NCBI RefSeq assembly: GCF_000484695.1
Contig: NZ_AXVR01000021.1
Span: 1 to 64,000 of the forward strand
From: Salinispora cortesiana
Lineage (GTDB): Bacteria; Actinomycetota; Actinomycetes; Mycobacteriales; Micromonosporaceae
DNA length: 64,000 nucleotides
Direction of reading: 5' to 3'
The notes beneath the pieces were generated by a model. That model was not told where the DNA came from and did not search any database. It saw only the letters and a program-made list of their open reading frames with translations. The position numbers and the translations under genes are program-made. Positions 7,555 to 15,897 of the stretch are shown piece by piece (within the stretch, counting starts at the first letter, position 1; every line of letters starts with the position of its first letter).

Positions 7555-7561
7555 GTGCCAG

Positions 7562-7885
7562 GTGAGCGACTACGTGCAGGTATCGACGGCCGCGCCGTCC
7601 CGAGATGTCGCGGTGGAACTCGCCCAACAGGCCGTAGGGCGACGCCTCGCGGCTGGTGCCCAGATTGTCGGGCCGGTGACATCGGTGTTCTGGCACCTTG
7701 GCGAGCAAGGTGTGGGTGAGGAGTGGCAGGTGCTGCTGTATACCACCCTGGCCCGTTATCCCGATTTGGAGGCGTGTCTACATCAGGCGCACCCGTGGAC
7801 AGACCCGCAGGTGACAGCGGTGCCATTGGTGGCGGGGGCTACCGGCTATCTGAATTGGGTGTCGAGGACAGTCGATGATGCGTAG
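7562..7885 (+). CDS. cutA: CutA1-like divalent-cation tolerance protein
   Basis: This 107-residue trimeric ferredoxin-fold protein belongs to a family linked to copper/divalent metal tolerance. The sequence YVQVSTAAPSRDVAVELAQQAVGRRLAAGAQIVGPVTSVFWHLG and the C-terminal DPQVTAVPLVAGATGYLNWV match the family from end to end and at its usual length. GTG 7562 was chosen because the family match begins there and a -10 box precedes it; the longer frame from 7412 lacks support. The IS701 element lies downstream. Confidence 0.85.
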   Translation: MSDYVQVSTAAPSRDVAVELAQQAVGRRLAAGAQIVGPVTSVFWHLGEQGVGEEWQVLLYTTLARYPDLEACLHQAHPWTDPQVTAVPLVAGATGYLNWVSRTVDDA

Positions 7886-8088
7886 GCATCTCGGAAGACA
7901 TTCAAAACGTCACTGGGACGGCCAAAATCATTCATCGATATCAGTTGTCGACTATGGATACGCTACTAAACTCGTTCCGGCTGATCAGTGATCACGAGCA
8001 ACGGTGACGGGGCTTCCGTACGGGGGTCGTGGCCCTCGGCCGCGCACCATCGCCGCCCTTAGCCGGGCGGATTCATCGACACACCTAC

Positions 8089-9567
8089 GAGATTCGGCTT
8101 TCGCGGCTATGCGGCTGCCTGCGCCCAGGCCAGGCGGACGGCGTGGATTTCCTCCGGGGTCGGCTGGCTGGGCACTTCGGCTTGATATTGGGCGGCGATC
8201 AGGACGCGTCGCAGTTTGACGATCATGTCGAGGTACGAGGGGTGGCGCTTGGTGGTGTACCAGGGCGCGCGGTCGCGGCGGTCACGGACGACGTTGGGGT
8301 GGTGGCCGGCGAGGTGGTACCAGACGATCACGACGCTCTGGGTGTAGAGCCCGAACGGCACGGTGCGTTCCACCGCTCGTTGGGTGCGGTTGCGGGCTTC
8401 GCCGACGCCGGTGATCTGTTTGGCGTCCTCGAACGTGACCTCGATTGACCAGCGTGCGGCGTAGCGTTCCACGATCCCGGAGATCGGGGTGGTCAGGTCG
8501 GTGGTGACCAGCGCGATGGTGGGTTGGCCGGGCTCGGTGACGACCAGGACGCGCACCGGGCGGCCGGCGAACACGCCCCGCCACAGGCAGCGTTGATGAT
8601 GCAGCTGCACGGTGGTGGCGCGGCCGTAGCGGGTCACGGTCACCGGCGTTGCCGGTGTCGCGGCGGCCAGTTCGGCGGGGGTGCCGATACGTGCGCCGTA
8701 GACGCGGGGCCGGCCACGTCGCCGCATCCGTGGTGGCTGGTCGAGGTCGGAGTGAACGTGCCAGAGGCTGGCGTGGCTGGGCAGCGGCCCGGTCAGGGTC
8801 ACGTTGGGCGGCAGGTGGCGTAGCTCGGTGCAGACGTAGCCGCCGTCGCCAACCACGTGCACGATCCGGCCGGCCGCCGCCGCAATCAGCTCGATCAGTT
8901 CGCGGGCAAGCATGGTCTTGGTTGGCCCGCCGCGCCGCCACAGCCTGGCCAGCACCGGCAACGCGACCGGCCGGTCCAGGAACGGCAGCTCGACCACGAC
9001 GGCCGCGACGACAAAGGTGTTGCCGCGGGACAGTTTCTGGTTGCCCTTGGCGACCTTCAGCGACCCGTCGTAGCCCCAGTGTGCGGCAAAGATTTTCCGG
9101 CCGCAGCGACGAAACAGGGTGTCGTCAACGGCGATCAGCAGCGGTGCTCCGACCGGCGTCAAATGTCCGACGATCAACCGCAGCACGGTCAGGCCCACCG
9201 CGTCGGGCCGCCATCGAGCGGCGGCGAAGAACCGGTGCGCCCGGCTGTGATGCCACACGCCGGCCAGCCCTGCACCGGCCAGCATGCCGCAGACGGTGCG
9301 CTGCCCGGGCCGGACGATCATGCCGGCCAGCAGGGTCACGAAAGTGGTGAACGTCGGGGTGGTGAAGCACGGCCGGAACGGTTCCAGCACGCGCCTCAGC
9401 GACCCCGGTAGGGTGGACACCCGGATCATCGGCGGTGACTCTCTCGCGAGTTGTGGGCAACCGCGGATGCTCCTTCTTCTACTTCGGAAGGTCACCTCGA
9501 CACGCCGCAGGCATCGACCAACTCGCGCGCTCGCACACCGTTTCGCGCCGATAGCGGTGCCGATCTC
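8089..9567. mobile_element. IS701-type insertion sequence (ends approximate)
   Basis: A single transposase gene is flanked by about 20 and 140 bases. Possible imperfect terminal repeats are GAGATTCGGC (8089-8098) and the reverse of GCCGATCTC (9559-9567), differing by one base insertion. No target-site duplication could be confirmed, so the ends are tentative. Bases 7886-8088 to the left hold no gene. Confidence 0.5.
8107..9429 (-). CDS. IS701-family DDE transposase
   Basis: About 440 residues and apparently complete. The three acidic residues of the RNase-H fold are visible: LIAVDDTLFRRCGRKIFAAHWGYDGS, VVGDGGYVC and RWSIEVTFEDAKQITGVGEARNRT. ATG 9429 (MIRVSTLP) is preferred; the in-frame region upstream to 9735 overlaps the neighbouring dehydratase gene and does not resemble transposase. 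It probably moves only this element. No stop or frameshift is seen, so it may be active. Confidence 0.85.
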   Translation of the reverse strand: MIRVSTLPGSLRRVLEPFRPCFTTPTFTTFVTLLAGMIVRPGQRTVCGMLAGAGLAGVWHHSRAHRFFAAARWRPDAVGLTVLRLIVGHLTPVGAPLLIAVDDTLFRRCGRKIFAAHWGYDGSLKVAKGNQKLSRGNTFVVAAVVVELPFLDRPVALPVLARLWRRGGPTKTMLARELIELIAAAAGRIVHVVGDGGYVCTELRHLPPNVTLTGPLPSHASLWHVHSDLDQPPRMRRRGRPRVYGARIGTPAELAAATPATPVTVTRYGRATTVQLHHQRCLWRGVFAGRPVRVLVVTEPGQPTIALVTTDLTTPISGIVERYAARWSIEVTFEDAKQITGVGEARNRTQRAVERTVPFGLYTQSVVIVWYHLAGHHPNVVRDRRDRAPWYTTKRHPSYLDMIVKLRRVLIAAQYQAEVPSQPTPEEIHAVRLAWAQAAA

Positions 9568-9596
9568 AGGTTGGACGGATCTTGCCGAGTCGCGCT

Positions 9597-10526
9597 CTAC
9601 GCTCGGTCGGGCGACCAGTCGGTGTTCGCGCCGCAGATGACCACGCAGGGCAGTTGTCCGGGGACACGGCCGGCGAGCCAGGCCGCGAACGGGACCGCTG
9701 CGGCGGGCTCGGCGGCGATGCGAAACTGTTCCCACAGCAGATCACGGGCGGCCAGCAGCTCGGCGTCGCTCACCAGCACCGACTGGACGTGGCTGCGCCG
9801 GAGGATCGCGAACGGCAGCTCGCCGATCCGGCTGGCGCCCAGCGCCGAGGCGGCCACGGAGTCGACCGGGCCGTCGACGGGCCGGCCCGCCGCAAGCGCG
9901 TTGGCCAGACACTGACAGTCATACGGTTCGACGGCCACCGTGGTACGAGGCCCGATCGCCAGCGCGGTGCCGGCGGCGAGGCCGCCCCCACCAACCGCCA
10001 CCGCCACCGCGTCGACGTCAGGCGCTTCGGCGATGATCTCGGCAGCGACAGTGCCTTGGCCGGCGATCACGGCTGGGTCATCGAACGCGGGCAGGTAGCG
10101 GTGGCCGGGACGGTGGGCCAGTTCCGCCGCAGCGGCAGCCGCCTCGGCATACGTCGCTCCGTGGCGCACCAGCCGCACGCCGGTCGCCTCGATACGTCGC
10201 ACCTTGCCCGCCGGGGCCGTGGTCGGCACGAAAACGGTGGCCGGCAAGCCAAGCAGCGCGGCGGCGGTGCCCACGCCCAGGCCGTGGTTACCACCGGACG
10301 CGGTGACCACATGCTCTGCACGAGGCCCGGTGAGCATCGCGTTGAGCGCGCCGCGCAGCTTGAACGAGCCACTGCGCTGCAAGTGCTCCAGCTTGAGCAA
10401 CAGCCGCCGCCCGTCGATCTCGGCGTCCAGCAACGGCGTCCGACGATTGTACGGCCCGATCGTCTCGGCGGCAGCGGCCACCTCGGCGGTGCCGACGCCC
10501 AGTGCGGCGTGGGTAGTCACGGTCAT
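9597..10526 (-). CDS. Threonine/serine dehydratase-like PLP enzyme
   Basis: A 309-residue fold-type II PLP enzyme. The PLP lysine lies in RSGSFKLRGALNAML, the phosphate-binding/substrate loop is SGGNHGLG, and the Gly-rich phosphate loop is VAVGGGGLAAG. Length and order match catabolic threonine/serine dehydratases without a regulatory ACT domain; a racemase activity cannot be excluded. ATG 10526 has an ATGAGGG SD. The divergent LysR gene starts 70 bases away, so the regulator probably controls this enzyme. The IS701 element lies just downstream. Confidence 0.8.
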   Translation of the reverse strand: MTVTTHAALGVGTAEVAAAAETIGPYNRRTPLLDAEIDGRRLLLKLEHLQRSGSFKLRGALNAMLTGPRAEHVVTASGGNHGLGVGTAAALLGLPATVFVPTTAPAGKVRRIEATGVRLVRHGATYAEAAAAAAELAHRPGHRYLPAFDDPAVIAGQGTVAAEIIAEAPDVDAVAVAVGGGGLAAGTALAIGPRTTVAVEPYDCQCLANALAAGRPVDGPVDSVAASALGASRIGELPFAILRRSHVQSVLVSDAELLAARDLLWEQFRIAAEPAAAVPFAAWLAGRVPGQLPCVVICGANTDWSPDRA

Positions 10527-10595
10527 GCCCTCATCATCGGCAGCACAGGGGTTAAGCACCAGCGAATCCTGCTCACTGCCCGTTAGCATCACTTA

Positions 10596-11552
10596 ATGGC
10601 CCTCGACGTCGGTCGGTTACGAGTGCTGGTCGAAGTCGCCCGCGCCGGCTCCATCGCCGCGGCTGCCCGCAGGCTGTCGTACACCCCGTCGGCCGTGTCA
10701 CAGCAATTGAGCAAGCTGGAATCCGAACTCGGCGCCCGACTGGCCGAACGCAGCGGGGCCGGGATACGCCTCACCGAGGTCGGTGCGGTCCTCGTCCGGC
10801 ACAGCGAACGTGTCCTTGGAGAGCTACGGGAGGCCGAGACGGCGGCAGCCGCTGCGGTGAGCGCCGAGCAGCGCCGGATCGCCATCGGCACCTTCGCCAC
10901 CGCCGGCGCGACCCTGGTGCCGGCCGCTCTCGCCGCGCTCCGCGAACGACACCCGCAGGTCCAGCTATCACTGCTGGACCTCGAACCACCCGACGGCTAC
11001 GGGCTGGTCACCTCCGGCGACCTCGACCTGCTCATCACCCACCGGTACCCCAGCGTCGCGTCCGTACCCGCGCAAGGGCTCGCCCGGCGGCCCCTGCTGG
11101 CCGACACGCTGCGAATCGTGCTGCCAGCCGCGCATCCACTGGCCACCACCGCAACCGGCAAACTCAAGCTCGCTGACCTCAACACCGAACACTGGATCTC
11201 CGGCAGCCACGGCGCACCCAACCGCGTCTGCCTGGACACCCTCGCCGCACGCGCCGGATTCACACCCCAGATCAGCTACGAAACCGCCGACTACGGCCTC
11301 ACCCTCGCGCTCGTCCGGGTCGGGCTCGGAATCTCCCTCGTCCCGGCCATGGTCCTCAACGACGAACCCGGAATCCACATACTCGACGTGGCAGACCGCC
11401 ATCCGGCCCGCCAAATCAGCATCGTTCACCGCAAACAGCCGACCGCACTCGTCGCCGAACTGATCAACCTGCTCCGCCAGACCGCCCATCGATACATCGA
11501 AGGATCACCGCCGGCCGATCAAGACCGGCCTCGTACACACGTCCAGCATTAG
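10596..11552 (+). CDS. LysR-family transcriptional regulator
   Basis: 318 residues. The N-terminal winged helix is LRVLVEVARAGSIAAAARRLSYTPSAVSQQLSKLESELGARL, followed by the periplasmic-binding-like effector domain. TAGCAT (10584-10589) ends 6 bases before ATG 10596 with no SD, so the mRNA is probably leaderless. The 69-base gap to the divergent dehydratase gene should contain the shared operator. The effector is unknown; an amino acid is a reasonable guess from the neighbour. Confidence 0.9.
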   Translation: MALDVGRLRVLVEVARAGSIAAAARRLSYTPSAVSQQLSKLESELGARLAERSGAGIRLTEVGAVLVRHSERVLGELREAETAAAAAVSAEQRRIAIGTFATAGATLVPAALAALRERHPQVQLSLLDLEPPDGYGLVTSGDLDLLITHRYPSVASVPAQGLARRPLLADTLRIVLPAAHPLATTATGKLKLADLNTEHWISGSHGAPNRVCLDTLAARAGFTPQISYETADYGLTLALVRVGLGISLVPAMVLNDEPGIHILDVADRHPARQISIVHRKQPTALVAELINLLRQTAHRYIEGSPPADQDRPRTHVQH

Positions 11553-11649
11553 CGCGAAAGGCGAGTACGAGAAGTCTTCCCATCTGTTCGTACGTGTGTT
11601 CGGCTAACTCGCTCCTCATCGGCACTCACCCGGAGGCCATCAACACGCC

Positions 11650-12069
11650 ATGAACTATCCCTCCCACCCCCACCGTCGCCCGCCCGTACCACTGGTCGCC
11701 CGCGTGGCCAACGCCGCCACCGCCGCCTACCAGCGCGCAATGACCAATAAGCGCGAACGCCTGTACCAGCAGGAGATCGAGCGGCTCCGAAAGGAGAACG
11801 CGTGGCTCCGGAACGAGGTCCGGCATTGTCGGGATGCCATCGACGTGATGGGCCACGACCTGGAGTCGCGGCGCCGGGAATTCGTCCTGGGCGAGCTGCT
11901 TGCCCGGGCGGACACCCGCAGGCAGACGGCGGTCGTCGATCAACGGCGCCTGCTGGAGGTTCACCTTCGCGAACAGCTTGCCGCCGAGGCCGAGGAAACC
12001 GTCCGGGCCACCTACGCGGAGGGCTACGCCGACGGGATCATGCGCCGCAGGGCCGACGGCCAGGGTTGA
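11650..12069 (+). CDS. Hypothetical coiled-coil protein
   Basis: 139 residues. A long heptad-like helix (NKRERLYQQEIERLRKENAWLRNEVRHCRDAIDVMGHDLESRRREF) is followed by a second charged helix ending in YAEGYADGIMRRR. There is no signal peptide or catalytic motif. GGAGG lies 13 bases upstream of the ATG, somewhat far for an SD. No family was recognised. A strong hairpin follows the gene. Confidence 0.5.
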   Translation: MNYPSHPHRRPPVPLVARVANAATAAYQRAMTNKRERLYQQEIERLRKENAWLRNEVRHCRDAIDVMGHDLESRRREFVLGELLARADTRRQTAVVDQRRLLEVHLREQLAAEAEETVRATYAEGYADGIMRRRADGQG

Positions 12070-12095
12070 GTTCCCCTATATTGCCCCTACAACGA

Positions 12096-12125
12096 CTCAG
12101 GCCCCCTCCGTGGAGGGGGCCTGAG
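12096..12125. terminator. Strong hairpin terminator
   Basis: A 13-bp perfect stem (CTCAGGCCCCCTC/GAGGGGGCCTGAG) with a 4-base loop lies between the coiled-coil gene and tRNA-His. It may act in both directions. Confidence 0.75.
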
Positions 12126-12150
12126 CTGCGGTGGGGTAGCTCCACCTGCT

Positions 12151-12225
12151 GGGTGACTGATGGGAATTGAACCCACGACAACCGGGACCACAACCCGGTG
12201 CTCTGCCAACTGAGCTACAGCCACC
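12151..12225 (-). tRNA. tRNA-His (anticodon GTG)
   Basis: On the minus strand the acceptor is GTGGCTG/CAGTCAC with the extra 5' G (position -1) typical of tRNA-His. The D-arm is GCTCAGTTGGCAGAGC, the anticodon arm CCGGG-TTGTGGT-CCCGG and the T-arm GGTTCAATTCC. CCA is not encoded. The 12096-12125 hairpin lies downstream of it. Confidence 0.96.
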
Positions 12226-12312
12226 ATCCGCCGCACCAGGGATCACCCTGGCGGCGCGACCAATAATAGCCGCAACCGGCCCCGCCGCGTCCAGCGGGTT
12301 CGGCCCTACGGG

Positions 12313-12903
12313 CTACAGCTTCGCGGCGACCGCCTTGGCGCTCTCCACGTCCGGCCCCGGCAGCGGCACGAAGAGCGTCCGTCGGTAGTACTCCAGCTCC
12401 CGGATGCTCTCGCGAACGTCGGCCAACGCCCGGTGCGCCAGGCCCTTCTGCGGCTGGCTGAAGTACACCCGGGGGTACCAGCGCCGGCAGAGCTCCTTGA
12501 TCGAGGAGACGTCGATCATCCGGTAGTGCAGGTGGTTGTCCAGCCGGGGCATGTCCCGGGCGATGAAGCCACGGTCGGTGGCGATCGAGTTGCCGCAGAG
12601 CGGGGCGGTACGCGGGTCCTTCACGTGACTGGTGATGTAGTCGAGGACCATCTCCTCCGCCTCGGCGAGCCCGATCGTGGAGCGGCGGACCTCCTCGGTG
12701 AGCCCGGACTTGGCGTGCATCGTCGCCACGATCTCGGGCATCTTCTCCAGCGCCGCCTCGTCGGCGTGCATCACCACGTCGACGCCCTCGCCGAGCACGT
12801 TGAGATCGGGGTCGGTAACGAGCGCAGCGACTTCGATCAGCTTGTCGCCGCCGAGGTCCAGGCCGGTCATTTCACAGTCGATCCAGACAAGTAGATCTGC
12901 CAC
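12313..12903 (-). CDS. orn: Oligoribonuclease
   Basis: A 3'-5' exonuclease that finishes degradation of short RNA and pGpG. The DEDDh fold is clear: [10 protein letters not shown], then [13 protein letters not shown], then [11 protein letters not shown]. The length (about 196) is normal. I prefer GTG 12903 to GTG 12909 because TAGGCT (12910-12915) ends exactly six bases before it, the spacing of a leaderless start. It is divergent from the GT87 gene, whose own TAGGGT box is nearby. Confidence 0.93.
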   Translation of the reverse strand: MADLLVWIDCEMTGLDLGGDKLIEVAALVTDPDLNVLGEGVDVVMHADEAALEKMPEIVATMHAKSGLTEEVRRSTIGLAEAEEMVLDYITSHVKDPRTAPLCGNSIATDRGFIARDMPRLDNHLHYRMIDVSSIKELCRRWYPRVYFSQPQKGLAHRALADVRESIRELEYYRRTLFVPLPGPDVESAKAVAAKL

Positions 12904-12977
12904 CGGCACAGCCTACGCGCAGCCCAGCGGCCCGCGCGCCGCGCATCTGTCGGCACCGCGACCGTTAGGGTTCTCTC

Positions 12978-14234
12978 GTGCCAGCCGAACCCGTCTCCCC
13001 TCCCGTCGTCATCGAGGACGACACCAGCGGGCGGACGGCGCGTCGGATCGTCACTGTTCTGGCTATCGCCGCCGTGCTGCCCGCGCTCTATCAGAAGGGG
13101 TGGCACAAATTCTACGACCTGAAGATCTACATGTCGGCGATGAACTGGTGGGCCGCCGGCAATCCGCTCTACGACTACGCCCAGCCGGACCTGTTGCAGG
13201 GCGAGCTGTACTTCACCTACCCACCGCTCGGCGCGCTGTTGTTATCACCGTTCGCGCTGCTCCCGTTGGACGCCACCATAACGATCTTCACGGTGCTGAC
13301 CGTGCTGGCGGTGGTGGTGACCACCCGGTGGCTGGTCGACCCGGTGATCGCCCGGCACCACCTGCCCCGAGTCTTCACCCTCGCCGTGGCGGTGCTGCTC
13401 GTACTCGCCGTGGAGAGCACCCGGGAGACCATCACCTTCGGGCAGATCAACATGCTGTTGGTGGTGTTGATCCTGGCGGACCTGCTGCTCGCCGTACCGC
13501 GGAACGGACGTTGGGCCGGGGTGGGGGTGGGGCTGGCGACGGCGCTCAAGCTGTATCCGGGCATCTTCATCGTCTATCTGCTGGCCTCCCGGCAGTGGCG
13601 GGCGGCGGCGGTGGCGAGCGCGACGGCGGCGGGAGCGACGCTGCTCGCCGCGGCTGTACTGCCGCTCGAATCGTGGCGCTACTGGACGCACGAGCTGTGG
13701 GCGACCGACCGGGTCGGCCGCACCGACTACACCGGCAACCAGTCCCTGTTCGGTCTGATCCACCGCCTCACCGTGCCCCAGGAGCCGGACCGACTCCTGT
13801 GGCTCGCCCTGGTCGCGGTGGTCGCCGGGTACGGGTTGTGGCGGGCAGCCCGGGCGGCCCGGGCCGGCGACGCGCTGACCGGCCTCACCCTCACCGGCCT
13901 GGTCGGGGCGCTGATCAGCCCGATCACCTGGCCCCATCACATCTACTGGTTCGTGCCGGCCGTCGTGGTGCTGGTGGACGCCGCGCTCGGCGCGAGGCCG
14001 GGCAGCAGGCGCCGCTGGCTGTGGCTGCTTGCCGCTGGTGTCACGGTGGTCATCGTGTACGGGGTGGTGACGTTCCAGAATTGGGGTACCGCCCTGGTGC
14101 GCACCGACACCGTCGCCGGATTCCTAGAACACAATGTGTACGTGCTGCTGGGGCTGGCGCTGCTGGCAGCGCTACCGGTCCGCAGCAGACCTATTCAATC
14201 GGACACTCTTCACGAGACGCCCACAACGCGCTAA
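12978..14234 (+). CDS. GT87-family (DUF2029) membrane glycosyltransferase
   Basis: A 418-residue polytopic membrane protein with about ten hydrophobic segments and the family landmarks YDLKIYMSAMNWWAAGNPLYDY and FTYPPLGALLLSPF near the N-terminus, then SPITWPHHIYWF. Such enzymes are polyprenyl-phosphate-mannose-dependent mannosyltransferases acting outside the membrane on cell-envelope glycans. The exact acceptor is unknown. TAGGGT (12966-12971) lies 6 bases before GTG 12978, consistent with leaderless translation. A terminator-like hairpin follows. Confidence 0.8.
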   Translation: MPAEPVSPPVVIEDDTSGRTARRIVTVLAIAAVLPALYQKGWHKFYDLKIYMSAMNWWAAGNPLYDYAQPDLLQGELYFTYPPLGALLLSPFALLPLDATITIFTVLTVLAVVVTTRWLVDPVIARHHLPRVFTLAVAVLLVLAVESTRETITFGQINMLLVVLILADLLLAVPRNGRWAGVGVGLATALKLYPGIFIVYLLASRQWRAAAVASATAAGATLLAAAVLPLESWRYWTHELWATDRVGRTDYTGNQSLFGLIHRLTVPQEPDRLLWLALVAVVAGYGLWRAARAARAGDALTGLTLTGLVGALISPITWPHHIYWFVPAVVVLVDAALGARPGSRRRWLWLLAAGVTVVIVYGVVTFQNWGTALVRTDTVAGFLEHNVYVLLGLALLAALPVRSRPIQSDTLHETPTTR

Positions 14235-14287
14235 CCTAACTTCAGGGAAAATAAATGACGTTTCGGTAGCACCGATCCCCCGGTGCG

Positions 14288-14324
14288 GGACGGCCCTCCG
14301 TGTCGGCAGCACGGAGGGCCGTCC
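14288..14324. terminator. Strong hairpin terminator
   Basis: A perfect 15-bp stem GGACGGCCCTCCGTG/CACGGAGGGCCGTCC with a 7-base loop lies between the convergent GT87 gene and the 14378 gene. It is probably bidirectional. Confidence 0.8.
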
Positions 14325-14377
14325 TCGTGCCCGCTACCGGCAGGCCCCCGCTCCCGGCGCCTCGCCGCGTCGAATCA

Positions 14378-14971
14378 CTACCGCGCCGAGTCGAACGGAG
14401 CAGACGGCCGCAACCGCCGCCCCGGCAGCCGGCCGGAATCAGCCGGCACATCGGCCTCCGTCGGCTCGTTGAGCGGCCAGGCCGGGCCAGCCTCCGCGGC
14501 TCGCCGGCGCCCCACCAAGCCGATCGTGCGCTCCCCGGCTGGCCGCGGCATCGAGCGGGTTCGCTCACCGGAGGCACCGACCGACACGAGCTGCCGGGCC
14601 GACGGGACGAGCCGGCTTCCGTCTCGCGCGGCGACCGGCGGCTCCCCCGCCCGGGTAGCGGGTGCACCGAGCCCGCTGAGCGAGGTCACCCCCAGCCGGC
14701 GGGCGAGCAGCGGCACCTGGTCCGGCTCGACCACGAAGACCACCTCCCGGGGGCGAACCGGCCGCAGCAGCAGCGCCAGGGCCCCCGACACCAGCAGCGT
14801 CCCGCCAACCAGGAGGGCGGCGGTCACCGGGGCGACCCAGCTCTCCCGTAGCTCGGCGCGGAGGTCCAGGGTCAGGTCAGCACCGAGCGCGGCCCCACCG
14901 AGCAGCACCGGTATCCCGGTGACCAACAACCACACCCCGGCGACCACCCGCACGAAACGCACCGACTCCAC
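14378..14971 (-). CDS. Membrane protein with two N-terminal helices, unknown function
   Basis: 197 residues: two hydrophobic helices (VVAGVWLLVTGIPVLLGGA and VTAALLVGGTLLVSGALALLL), then a basic, Pro/Arg/Gly-rich cytoplasmic tail with low complexity. GTG 14971 follows GGAGAGGG closely. No family was recognised. It is separated from the upstream ycnI gene by a hairpin, so it is probably transcribed on its own. Confidence 0.55.
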   Translation of the reverse strand: MESVRFVRVVAGVWLLVTGIPVLLGGAALGADLTLDLRAELRESWVAPVTAALLVGGTLLVSGALALLLRPVRPREVVFVVEPDQVPLLARRLGVTSLSGLGAPATRAGEPPVAARDGSRLVPSARQLVSVGASGERTRSMPRPAGERTIGLVGRRRAAEAGPAWPLNEPTEADVPADSGRLPGRRLRPSAPFDSAR

Positions 14972-15060
14972 CCCTCTCCGTAGTCGAGCACCCGGACGAC
15001 CTTACCGACCTGAAGCGCCCAAACAGGGGATATCCACGGCCATCGCCGCGGAAAGGCACC

Positions 15061-15085
15061 GGCCCGTCGGAAATCCCGACGGGCC
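15061..15085 (-). terminator. Hairpin terminator downstream of the copper operon
   Basis: A 10-bp perfect stem GGCCCGTCGG/CCGACGGGCC with a 5-base loop lies about 50 bases after the ycnI stop. Confidence 0.65.
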
Positions 15086-15130
15086 AGGCCGAGGGGCCGA
15101 CAGGCCAGCGCCAGCCCCGGCGGGAACGGG

Positions 15131-15880
15131 TCAGGCCTTCGGCGCCGGCTCGCGCCGGGACCGGGTGAAGGCCAGCCCACCCAGCACCAGGCCGCCCAGG
15201 CCGGCGACCAGGCCGGCGACGCCGAGACCGACGGCCAGCCCGTCCCCCGCCGCCGCGTCATCCGCCGTCTCATCCGCCGCGGCCGGCGTCCCGTCCTGGG
15301 CTGCCGCCGAAACGGCGTCCGAAACGGCGTCCTCGGCGGCGACCAGCTCCAGCACCGGGGCCGGGGCCTCCGGCTCCACGCCGTCGGCGGTCGGCTCGTC
15401 GATCCACCGCACGATCGTGCCATCCGAGTACGTCTGCAACGCCTTGAAGACCATCGTGTCAACCGTGGGCAGCGGCCCCACCGAGACCGGGAAGTCCTGG
15501 AACGTGCCCGGCCCGATACCGACCTCGGGCTGCGCCGTCCAGGTGATCTTCGCTACCGCCTCGGTGATCTGGCTGCCGTGCACCTCCACCGGCTGGTCGA
15601 GCGTGCGCTTCTCCACCTCCGCCGTCCAGCCCGGGACCAGCTTCGTCGAGACCGATCCGAGCGGGGCGTTCTCCGGCAGGAAGATCTCCACCTTGGTGGT
15701 GGACTCGGTGTCACTCTCGTTCGGCACCTGGAAGACGAACTTGCCGTACCCGCCCTGGGTCGCCTCCTTCGGGTCGACCGTGATGTGCGCCGCGGCGGGC
15801 CCGGCGGAGCCAAACACGGCAGCGGCGACCGCGCCGAGCGCGAGGAGTGCGGTGGCGGAGCTGCGCCGGAGACGGATCAT
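15131..15880 (-). CDS. YcnI-like (DUF1775) copper-associated surface protein
   Basis: 249 residues. A signal peptide ends in GPAAAHITVDP, so the mature protein begins with His. The N-terminal His is the copper ligand known for this family. The DUF1775 domain follows (FVFQVPNESDTESTTKVEIFLPENAPL..., TWTAQPEVGIGPGTFQDFPVSVG), then an Ala/Asp-rich linker, one C-terminal helix and a basic RSRREPAPKA tail, giving a membrane anchor. It is 17 bases downstream of copCD and so probably co-transcribed. The pair likely binds or passes copper at the cell surface. Confidence 0.85.
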   Translation of the reverse strand: MIRLRRSSATALLALGAVAAAVFGSAGPAAAHITVDPKEATQGGYGKFVFQVPNESDTESTTKVEIFLPENAPLGSVSTKLVPGWTAEVEKRTLDQPVEVHGSQITEAVAKITWTAQPEVGIGPGTFQDFPVSVGPLPTVDTMVFKALQTYSDGTIVRWIDEPTADGVEPEAPAPVLELVAAEDAVSDAVSAAAQDGTPAAADETADDAAAGDGLAVGLGVAGLVAGLGGLVLGGLAFTRSRREPAPKA

Positions 15881-15897
15881 GAAATGGGAACCCTTTC